A stretch of DNA of 64,000 nt, from NCBI GenBank assembly GCA_026873275.1, contig JANTUC010000004.1:992001-1056000 (forward strand), read 5' to 3'. Both the position numbers and the translations under genes were made by a program. Under the pieces are notes generated by a model that worked only from the letters and a program-made list of their open reading frames with translations, searched no databases and was not told where the DNA came from. Positions 22,140 to 30,145 of the stretch are shown here, one piece after another (position 1 is the stretch's first letter; each line of letters begins with the position of its first letter). The stretch is from Pseudopithomyces maydicus (taxonomy: Eukaryota; Ascomycota; Dothideomycetes; Pleosporales; Didymosphaeriaceae).

Positions 22140-22636
22140 TGTTACGGCTGCTACGCCGCAACCGAAGTACGGGAATTACGACAAGGGTGATGAGGACCAG
22201 TGGGAGGGAAGCGTGAGCAGCGATCACGCTTACTATGATGACCTACTGGATTACGATCACGGGTCGGACGCTGAGCACAACATGGACACGTGAGGAAGGT
22301 CACGTGACTGGGCTCTGTGGGCTCTGCGACACAGAGCCTACAGAGCCTGGCTCCGTAGGCTCCGTGCAACAGAGCCACGGAGCCAGTTCGCACCCACAAG
22401 TATATAGCAGCGGCCGCCCGCTTTAGATAGTCCTCATCGTCAATCCTCGATTCAGTTCTACTGTCCCTTGCTTCTGCAGTGAAGATTACTATTGAGCATT
22501 CGGCAACGATAACCTCATTGTATTGATTGACGTTCAACCCACGTGACTTATACTTACTCGTCCGCTCCTCTTAACTCACCATACCCCAAGCGCGCACACC
22601 CTCGGTCCACGGGACTACAGAGTGTGCCCCGTGACA
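22140..22636 (+). repeat. 5' LTR of element B
   Basis: 497 bp, TGTTAC...GTGACA. U3 contains an array of direct and inverted GGCTCTG/GGCTCCG motifs at 22310-22386, immediately upstream of TATATA at 22401-22406. Confidence 0.95.
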
Positions 22637-22638
22637 TC

Positions 22639-22646
22639 TTGACGAT
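22639..22646 (+). other. Self-priming primer binding site of element B
   Basis: TTGACGAT just inside the 5' LTR is the exact complement of ATCGTCAA at 22436-22443, 35 bases after the start of the TATA box, that is at the expected 5' end of the RNA. No tRNA-type TGG is present. Confidence 0.65.
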
Positions 22647-22693
22647 CGTGTTCCGAGGACACACCACCGGTACGTACCAAGTCACAGTTAACA

Positions 22694-25600
22694 ATGGCCC
22701 CAACTACCCCAGCGCCCATTATGTCCAGTTCATCGGACCCTACGGATTGGATCCAGATGAAGGAACATATTACGTTCTTGAATAAGGAAAGGAATGCGCA
22801 GAAGGAAGCGTATGAACAACTGTATGAGCAAGTCAAGGCGCTGTTGGTGGAAAAGGAAGAAGGAGCCAATGATGTTTTGAAGAAGCAAATTGAAAAAATG
22901 GAACTCCGGATGGCCAATCGACCATTGAAGCTGGCTGAGCCCGAGAAGTTCGATGGGACCAGGAGCAAGTTGAGGGGATTCCTGGCCAGCATGGCCTTAC
23001 ACACCGACCTCAACCGAGGCTACCTGGAAAATGATGAGTCGAAGGTCGCTTACGTCGCCACTCATTTCATCGGAAAAGCAATGGATTGGTTCGACAGCTA
23101 CCTAACGGACTATCGAAACAACGACGTAGATAACCGAAAAACCGAAACCATGTTGATTTTCGGCGATTACAACTACTTCGTACAGAAACTCAGGAGGACG
23201 TTTGGTGACATCGATGCGGAACGCATGGCGGAACGAAAGCTACTGAAGCTACAACAAACCAAATCTGTAGCGGCTTACGTGTCAGCGTTCGAACAGTTAG
23301 CCAACAAGGTCCAGGACTGGGGAGAACGAGGTCTGATGACCAGGTTCTACGAAGGACTTAAGTCAGACATCCGATATGAAATGATCAGGATGGAGAAGCC
23401 GACAACTCTGTCGGCCCTGATCGAACAAGCAGTCCAGATCGATGATGAACTATTCCTTTGGAAACAAGATAACAAAGGAGGGAATGGGCACGGAGCGAAT
23501 GGCCGTACCAAGAAGAATCACGATCATGGAGATCCCATGATGTTAGATGCCAACAAAGAAGGCAAGAAACCATGGAAGAAGGACGCTAAGAAAGACAGGC
23601 AGCGCAAAGAAGGCGCCTGTTTCGGCTGCGGCGAGAAAGGCCACATAGCCAGGAACTGCCCAAGTAGGAGCCAGGGTTCTGCCAATAAAGGTCCAAGAAA
23701 GGATACCAAGGATGGATCTGACGGACAAAAGGAGAAGCTGGCCGGCAGTAAAGAGCATCAAGCCTCGCATTGGGCTGAGTGCTCAGACGACATGTGCACT
23801 AGTCACATGAAAAGCAAAAAGGACACGGGATATTGGCCCAGAGAGAAGCTGGCCGCCACGAAGGAAAGAACACTCCAATGGTTGGCGGAAGAACAAAACG
23901 CACAAATCCCAGAAGCCCCTGAGGCACCAATAAGTGATTCAGAGGAAGAACTAAGAAGCGACTCGGAGGAGGAGCTAGAAAGTGAATCCGACGAATCCAT
24001 GGATACGCCCTCCCAGTCTACGTTCAGGAACGAAGAACCCTTTTCCTCGTCGCCTGCTCAAGAAAAGCCAGTATCCCCGACAAAGAATGTAAGGTTTGGG
24101 AAAACGGAGTTTCTCCAACCCCCAGGACCGGCCCAAGAAACAGCTGTACCGGTATACTTCCCCAAGGTGAAAAGGATAATTGGGGAATGGAAGTTTTACG
24201 AGAAGGGATCACCACCAAAGTCCATACACGAGGTATATGAGGACTGGAAGGTGAAATACCCGCGAAACACCAAGTTCACCCACTTTACTCGCTGGGTAGA
24301 ACAAAACATGGTCCTGGCCGACGGGATGCCCACGGCCGATGAATGGAAGGTGGTGGCAAATGAAGTAAAATGGGTGGACGAAGCACACACGCCTAGAATT
24401 CCAGTGAAATATTGGATACCAATCTCCAACAAACAGGAAGCCAAAGGAACCCAGAAGGTCCAGGGTGATAACCCTCGCACGTCCCCAACTCATCCCGCAC
24501 ACCACGAGCTAGCATGGGTATCGTGCATCGCGCCAGAATGTTCGATGCACCAAGGACCTAAGAAGAAACATCAGGCATACCCGGTACGAGTAGCCGAGGA
24601 CCCGCATACGGACATAATCCTTCGGGAAGACGTCCACGGTTGGCATCCATCCAAGAAGCACGGTGGATATCTCATCATGGAACCAGGCCCACTACTACCA
24701 ATGGAATGCGTCATGGGACGACAATGGTACGAGTGTCCAGAAAACAAGTGTCCAAAGCATGTGAACAAGAAAATCCAGACGAAACACTGGCCCAAAGGGA
24801 AGGAAGCCCTTAAAGGGATGTGGGGACCACATGTGATGATCCAAGCAAAGTACCATGGACAACCCATTAGGGCAATGATCGATAGCGGAGCAACCAGAAA
24901 CTTCATCTCAAAGAAGTTCATAGAGCAGCAAAAGCTCCCGTACGCGGACAAAGCAGAAAAACGAACCCTATACAACATAGAGGGACTCCCGTTCACGGAA
25001 CAAATACACCTCGAAACGAAACCAGGAACCTTTACCACAGATGGGTTGATTATTAACAACCTGGTAATGGACTTAGCAGCGATCGACGACCAACAGGAAG
25101 TAATCCTGGGGATGCCATGGTTAAACCAGGTCAATCCGATCATCCGGTGGGACACTAAGACAGTCGAGTACCCAAGGAGGTTGGCCGCGTCCACTGAGGA
25201 CGAGCAACGGGTCCCCAAGGACTATCGCGAATATGAAGAAATATTCCACGAACCAGAAGGATATCTGCCCGAACACGCAGAATGGGATTGCGAAATCAAC
25301 CTCGAACCAGGAAAACAACCAACCTGGAGTGGAGTCTACAAGACAACGGAAGCAGAGGGGGATATTATCAAGAAATACATCAAGACAAACTTGGAAAGGA
25401 AATATATCCGGCCTTCTTATTCATCAGCGGCACACGGAGTAACCTTTGCCGACAAGAAGGACGACCCGGAACCCCGTTTCTGTGTAGATTTCCGGAAAAC
25501 GAACGACATAACCATCAAGGATCGATACCCTCTGCCTAGGATCGATGAATTACAAGATGAACTGAAGTCAGCCAAGATCTTCACTAAACTAGATGTGAAG

Positions 25601-27766
25601 AATGCGTATCATCAGATCAGGATGAAAGAAGGCGAGGAATGGAAAACAGCATTCAGGACCAAATTCGGACTCTTCGAATACCTGGTTATGCCTTTTGGAT
25701 TATCCAATGCGCCAGCGGTTTTCCAACGACGAATTAACACTGTGCTGAGAGAATGCCTGGGAGAGTACGCCATGGCATACCTAGACGACATCATCATCTA
25801 CTCCAACAAGGAGGAAGATCACCCGAAGCATGTGCGGGAAGTGCTCCGAAGAATCAAAGAGGCAAAGCTCTATCTCAAACTAAAGAAGTGTGAGTTCCAT
25901 GTAAAGAAAACAACCTACCTAGGGTTCGTGATCGAACCAGGGAAACTCAACATCGAACCCACCAAGGTACAAAAGATTCAGGATTGGGGCCAGCCAGAGA
26001 AACTATCGGACGTTCAATCCTTCATGGGATTCTGTAACTACTGCCGGAAGTTCATACCCCGATGGTCAGAAATAACCCGGCCACTCACGAATCTCACCAA
26101 GAAAGATGTCCCTTTTGAATGGACGAAGGAATGCCAAGAAGCAATGCAAAAGCTCAAGGAGGAATTCTCGAAATTCCCCATACTGTGGACCTTTGACCCG
26201 ACAAGGCCCGCATTCCTGGAAACCGATGCATCGGACTACGCGGTAGGCGCGTGCCTCATACAGCGAGATCCGAAGGACGACGCGAGACATCCCGTGGGAT
26301 ACTATTCCCGGAAAATGACATCCGCGGAGCTCAACTATCCTATCCACGACAAGGAACTACTAGCAATAGTAGATGCCTTCGAGGTTTGGCGAACCTACCT
26401 GCAAGGCGCAAGGTTCCAAACACCAGTGTTTTCGGATCACAAGAACCTCACAGGATTCATGAAGAACCAGACCTTGAGCCCAAGGCAAACAAGATGGGCT
26501 CAGTGGTTGTCAACATTTGATTTCAAGATCATCCATGTCCGAGGAACGGAGAATCTACGAGCCGACGCGTTAAGCCGGAGACCAGACCTACAAGGGAAGG
26601 CCGCAGTCTCCGGAGCGCTGCTACGATTCGACACGGACGGCACAATAATCTACAATGCGCCGAAACTTGCAGCAACCCTGGAGTTGGGACCCAACGAATG
26701 GATGGAATGGATTCGGAAGGAAACGGCGGCAAGTGACGAAGGCGTTGATCACCTGCCCGACGGATCCACCTATGAGGACGAAACGTACAAGGTTTTCGGA
26801 CGAACCTTTGTCCCAGCAAAAATCCAACGAGAATTTGTGCGGAGATTCCATGAATCGCCGGCCCACGGCCACCAGGGCATTGAACGAACCTTGGAAAGAC
26901 TCATGCGGGAATACTACTTCCCACGAGCAAGACAGGTAGTCACCGAGGTTCTGCGAGACTGTGCCGATTGTCACAGGAACAAACCAGAACACCATGCGCC
27001 TTATGGACAGCTACAGCCGGTAGAAGTCCCGGAACGGCCATGGGGTACAGTCACCATGGATTTCATCACACAACTGCCGAAATCCCGAGACCCGGAAAAT
27101 AAAATCGAGTACGACGGAATAATGGTCATCATTGACAAGACCACCAAGTATGGTTACTTCGTACCACACAAAGAAACCAACAAAGCGGAGCACGTGGCAT
27201 TCCGGTTCTTATCCACAGTAGTAGCCCAACATGGGATACCAGATAAGATCATTACCGACAGAGACGTTAGGTTCACCTCGAAGCTATGGCAAACCACAAT
27301 AAGCCTGATAGGTATCAAACACAGCATGTCCACGGCATACCATCCACAGACGGATGGACAAACCGAACGAATGAACCAAACAGTGGAACAATATCTCCGG
27401 TGTTACCTGAATTACCGACAGAACAACTGGGTAGGCCTGTTGCCGATGGCCCAGTTGGCGTACAACAGCTCGCAACATAGTGCGACGGGAGTAACACCAT
27501 TCTTCGCGAACTATGGGTTTAACCCGACGGCTTACCAAGCCCCCAAGGCAATGAAGTCCTGGAGTTCGGATGGCGAAGCATGGGCAAAAGAAATCAGGGA
27601 AAACCACGATCAGTTACGACAAGACGCAGTTTTCCTGCATACCAGAATGGGGAAATACTATGATCGGAAGCACAAGGCTCCGCCAGCGCTAGAGAAGGGG
27701 AGAAAGTCTGGCTACTACGAAAAAACATCGCCAGTAAAAGACCCTCGAACAAATTGGATCACTTAA
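22694..27766 (+). CDS. Gag-Pol polyprotein of element B (single ORF, 1690 codons)
   Basis: Gag (1-~710) has a coiled N-terminus, a capsid-like region, one CCHC knuckle (CFGCGEKGHIARNC, 309-322) and three C-x4-C-x2-H motifs (CSDDMCTSH ~363, CIAPECSMH ~611, CPENKCPKH ~681; DNA 23768-24760). Protease DSGA is at ~730. Reverse transcriptase MAYLDDIIIYS, RNase H ETDASDYAVG, and integrase HGHQGIERT...CADCHRNK, MDFITQLP, ITDRDVRF and TDGQTERMNQ follow. No frameshift is needed between gag and pol, unlike A and C. The frame then breaks at a run of four G (27694-27700 region, GAAGGGGAG) where one more G would keep the conserved linker and chromodomain in frame; the present stop is at 27766. Either a sequence error or a recent mutation. 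Confidence 0.94.
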   Translation: MAPTTPAPIMSSSSDPTDWIQMKEHITFLNKERNAQKEAYEQLYEQVKALLVEKEEGANDVLKKQIEKMELRMANRPLKLAEPEKFDGTRSKLRGFLASMALHTDLNRGYLENDESKVAYVATHFIGKAMDWFDSYLTDYRNNDVDNRKTETMLIFGDYNYFVQKLRRTFGDIDAERMAERKLLKLQQTKSVAAYVSAFEQLANKVQDWGERGLMTRFYEGLKSDIRYEMIRMEKPTTLSALIEQAVQIDDELFLWKQDNKGGNGHGANGRTKKNHDHGDPMMLDANKEGKKPWKKDAKKDRQRKEGACFGCGEKGHIARNCPSRSQGSANKGPRKDTKDGSDGQKEKLAGSKEHQASHWAECSDDMCTSHMKSKKDTGYWPREKLAATKERTLQWLAEEQNAQIPEAPEAPISDSEEELRSDSEEELESESDESMDTPSQSTFRNEEPFSSSPAQEKPVSPTKNVRFGKTEFLQPPGPAQETAVPVYFPKVKRIIGEWKFYEKGSPPKSIHEVYEDWKVKYPRNTKFTHFTRWVEQNMVLADGMPTADEWKVVANEVKWVDEAHTPRIPVKYWIPISNKQEAKGTQKVQGDNPRTSPTHPAHHELAWVSCIAPECSMHQGPKKKHQAYPVRVAEDPHTDIILREDVHGWHPSKKHGGYLIMEPGPLLPMECVMGRQWYECPENKCPKHVNKKIQTKHWPKGKEALKGMWGPHVMIQAKYHGQPIRAMIDSGATRNFISKKFIEQQKLPYADKAEKRTLYNIEGLPFTEQIHLETKPGTFTTDGLIINNLVMDLAAIDDQQEVILGMPWLNQVNPIIRWDTKTVEYPRRLAASTEDEQRVPKDYREYEEIFHEPEGYLPEHAEWDCEINLEPGKQPTWSGVYKTTEAEGDIIKKYIKTNLERKYIRPSYSSAAHGVTFADKKDDPEPRFCVDFRKTNDITIKDRYPLPRIDELQDELKSAKIFTKLDVKNAYHQIRMKEGEEWKTAFRTKFGLFEYLVMPFGLSNAPAVFQRRINTVLRECLGEYAMAYLDDIIIYSNKEEDHPKHVREVLRRIKEAKLYLKLKKCEFHVKKTTYLGFVIEPGKLNIEPTKVQKIQDWGQPEKLSDVQSFMGFCNYCRKFIPRWSEITRPLTNLTKKDVPFEWTKECQEAMQKLKEEFSKFPILWTFDPTRPAFLETDASDYAVGACLIQRDPKDDARHPVGYYSRKMTSAELNYPIHDKELLAIVDAFEVWRTYLQGARFQTPVFSDHKNLTGFMKNQTLSPRQTRWAQWLSTFDFKIIHVRGTENLRADALSRRPDLQGKAAVSGALLRFDTDGTIIYNAPKLAATLELGPNEWMEWIRKETAASDEGVDHLPDGSTYEDETYKVFGRTFVPAKIQREFVRRFHESPAHGHQGIERTLERLMREYYFPRARQVVTEVLRDCADCHRNKPEHHAPYGQLQPVEVPERPWGTVTMDFITQLPKSRDPENKIEYDGIMVIIDKTTKYGYFVPHKETNKAEHVAFRFLSTVVAQHGIPDKIITDRDVRFTSKLWQTTISLIGIKHSMSTAYHPQTDGQTERMNQTVEQYLRCYLNYRQNNWVGLLPMAQLAYNSSQHSATGVTPFFANYGFNPTAYQAPKAMKSWSSDGEAWAKEIRENHDQLRQDAVFLHTRMGKYYDRKHKAPPALEKGRKSGYYEKTSPVKDPRTNWIT

Positions 27767-28896
27767 AGATCGGACCATACGAAATCGTGGAACAAATCAC
27801 TCCGGTCACCTTCAAATTACGGCTACCAAGCAACATGAAGATTCACCCGGTGTTTCACGTAGCATTGTTGGAAAAAGCACCCCAAGACGTACAACCAGCG
27901 GTTTACGAAGCAGAAACCTATGGCGACCAACAGGAAGAATGGGAAGTAGCGAAGATCACGGGTCATAGATTCGTAAACGGGAAAGACTACTACAAGGTGG
28001 TATGGAAAGGTGAAGATAAGAAAGGAAACCCGTGGGATGACACATGGGAGCCAGAAGAAAACCTCAACTGCTCTGAGTTGTTGGAGGAGTTCCGGCTAAA
28101 CCAATCGCACGAAGGAAGCTCGGCGACATCGGGCCCAAAATCGGATCACCTGGCGGGAACCCGTGAAGATCGTCGATACCAACAGAGGTGTGAACGTCGC
28201 CTGGGACGGCTCCTGACGGTTCCTCTTCCGGACCATCCCATTGACCCGCAGCCCGTAATTCCGCTTCCTCTTGGTCCAGCTCCGCCTCCAAGGCAGCAGA
28301 TTGATTATCCTCCCGCTTATCAAGAAATTCCTTCTGTTTCTTCAACCGGGAGATACGAAGCCGCGCAGCAGCTAATTCATCAAGAATACGCTCCTGTTCC
28401 TTCTCAGCTGCGGCAAGTTCAGCTTGAATTTTGGCTTGAGAACGATCAACGGATCGCACTGCAAATAGTAAGCCCAAGGACCAGAAACATCAACGGGGTC
28501 ATACTGTCCGAAACCGAGACTCCGCTCACGTTACAAGAACCACGGACGTTGGAACGAAGGCAAGGCTCGCAAACCAATCTTCTCGGGGTATCGCGGGGAG
28601 AAACGACGCAAGGAAGATTGAGCCTGGTGCAACGAGAACACGGCATCGCGTCGAAGCCACGACGGGAAATTTTATCAGCAAGCGCGTACCGCTCGAGAGT
28701 CTTGCGAGAAGGCATGAAGGGCCACGACCATCCTGAACATGATGGGGCCCACCCCGCTAATATAGTGGGACCCTGTATTCCGGATAATCTTCGGGCCGAA
28801 GACTTGGAAGGGGAGATGGTGTTACGGCTGCTACGCCGCAACCGAAGTACGGGAATTACGACAAGGGTGATGAGGACCAGTGGGAGGGAAGCGTGA
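27754..28896 (+). CDS. Element B pol C-terminus: chromodomain and open extension
   Basis: Continues pol in the frame one base off. It starts with DHLKIGPYEI and IHPVFHVALLE, the usual linker after integrase, then a chromodomain (VVWKGEDKKGNPWDDTWEPEEN). The frame stays open for a further ~270 codons of Pro/Gln/Arg-rich sequence, running across the antisense gene and ending inside the 3' LTR. That extension has no recognisable domain and is probably only the complement of the antisense gene, though it may be translated. Confidence 0.8.
   Translation: MDHLKIGPYEIVEQITPVTFKLRLPSNMKIHPVFHVALLEKAPQDVQPAVYEAETYGDQQEEWEVAKITGHRFVNGKDYYKVVWKGEDKKGNPWDDTWEPEENLNCSELLEEFRLNQSHEGSSATSGPKSDHLAGTREDRRYQQRCERRLGRLLTVPLPDHPIDPQPVIPLPLGPAPPPRQQIDYPPAYQEIPSVSSTGRYEAAQQLIHQEYAPVPSQLRQVQLEFWLENDQRIALQIVSPRTRNINGVILSETETPLTLQEPRTLERRQGSQTNLLGVSRGETTQGRLSLVQREHGIASKPRREILSASAYRSRVLREGMKGHDHPEHDGAHPANIVGPCIPDNLRAEDLEGEMVLRLLRRNRSTGITTRVMRTSGREA
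28064..28715 (-). CDS. Antisense Zn2Cys6 / coiled-coil protein encoded by element B (spliced)
   Basis: Exons 28505-28715 and 28064-28458 give 201 residues; the 46-nt intron (28459-28504) has donor GTATGA, branch GCTTACT and acceptor TTTGCAG, and splicing it joins two frames into one. The N-terminus (MPSRKTLERYALADK) leads to cysteines spaced C-x2-C-x6-C-x12-C-x2-C-x8-C, within the Gal4-type consensus. Residues ~75-140 are a Glu/Ala/Leu/Lys coiled coil, then a Pro/Gly-rich tail. TATATTA at 28758-28764 sits 49 bases before the ATG, giving it its own core promoter between the LTR and the gene. The intron and TATA box are strong signs of a real gene transcribed against pol. Function is inferred only from the domain type. 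Confidence 0.8.
28758..28764 (-). promoter_or_regulatory. TATA box of the element B antisense gene
   Basis: TATATTA on the minus strand, 49 bases before the ATG at 28715 and 56 bases from the 3' LTR edge. Confidence 0.55.
28806..28819 (+). other. Polypurine tract of element B
   Basis: GGAAGGGGAGATGG ends exactly at the 3' LTR. Confidence 0.75.
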
Positions 28897-29316
28897 GCAG
28901 CGATCACGCTTACTATGATGACCTACTGGATTACGATCACGGGTCGGACGCTGAGCACAACATGGACACGTGAGGAAGGTCACGTGACTGGGCTCTGTGG
29001 GCTCTGCGACACAGAGCCTACAGAGCCTGGCTCCGTAGGCTCCGTGCAACAGAGCCACGGAGCCAGTTCGCACCCACAAGTATATAGCAGCGGCCGCCCG
29101 CTTTAGATAGTCCTCATCGTCAATCCTCGATTCAGTTCTACTGTCCCTTGCTTCTGCAGTGAAGATTACTATTGAGCATTCGGCAACGATAACCTCATTG
29201 TATTGATTGACGTTCAACCCACGTGACTTATACTTACTCGTCCGCTCCTCTTAACTCACCATACCCCAAGCGCGCACACCCTCGGTCCACGGGACTACAG
29301 AGTGTGCCCCGTGACA
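28820..29316 (+). repeat. 3' LTR of element B
   Basis: Copy of 22140-22636 with no difference seen. The U3 array is at 28990-29066. The long sense frame after the chromodomain stops inside it at 28896. Confidence 0.95.
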
Positions 29317-29523
29317 TAGAGGTTCTGTTTGCGTAAGTTTATTAAAATACTTTATAATATTAATTAGTTTAGCTTAAGGATATGGCGTAGGTACTTATAA
29401 TTATATAAGTTTAAAGTTATTAATTAATTCCTTATATAGATCTTTATAAAGTTATAAATTGTCTAAGTCTAAGTGTTTATTTAGGTCTATATTACTTATT
29501 CTATTAGTAATAACCTATTTATC
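29317..29523 (-). pseudogene. Element D internal fragment 4: middle of gag
   Basis: Begins with the right TSD copy of B (TAGAG) and parallels A 16735-16945, RIP-degraded. It stops at TTATC where element C begins. Confidence 0.8.
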
Positions 29524-30145
29524 TGTTACAAGGGGTTCCTACTCACCTGGTCCGTGTAAGGGCAGGCAGGCTTCTCGGGAGCCTTGCGGGTATTCAGTGG
29601 TCGAGTGACGGTTAGGCAACGGGTGATGCGAATATCCCTATCTTGCTGCTAAGAGCAAGACAACTATCTTCTGTGAAGGCTGATGATTCTTGATTGCAAA
29701 GAAGAGCTTCGATTTAGCTATGAGCGAGTATGCGAAGATACATAAGAAGTTGACTACGAAGAATAGGAAATGTACAGAGAGCGTCCCAGACTATATACCA
29801 TTCTGTCCATCCTTCGCTGTCCCCGGACCTACCGGTCTGCTCCCGTAGGTTCCGTCTGCTTGGCGGGAGCAACTCCCTTTGCTCCCGTAGATCCTGTCCT
29901 TCGGACGGGAGCAATCGCTCTGCTCCCATGAATTCTGTCTTCTTAGCGGGAGCAACTGCTCTGCTCCCGCCAAGACCTGGTGCTCCCGGGATCTCGCGTT
30001 CTTGGCGGGATCACGGTCACGTGATGCGTCGTCTAGCTGGCCCCGCTGTCTAGCGTATGGCTGACCATCACCTTTGCCTTGGTCGCTGGCGTCCTGCATG
30101 TAATTCTTTCCTGCTGTCTTACGGTTTCTTGTCGTGATCGTAACA
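29524..30145 (-). repeat. 3' LTR of element C
   Basis: 622 bp. U3 carries a tandem array of ~43-bp hairpins, GCTCCCG...CGGGAGC, at 29838-29990. Confidence 0.95.

Larger units (their letters stand above)
22140..29316 (+). mobile_element. Element B: Ty3/gypsy chromovirus with fused gag-pol and antisense gene
   Basis: 7177-bp element in the opposite orientation to A, C and D. LTRs of 497 bp (22140-22636, 28820-29316) look identical; TSD TAGAG at 22135-22139 and 29317-29321. One long ORF carries gag and pol; a one-base loss near its end separates the last ~40 residues of the linker and the chromodomain. An antisense Zn2Cys6 gene lies between the chromodomain and the 3' LTR. Confidence 0.95.
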
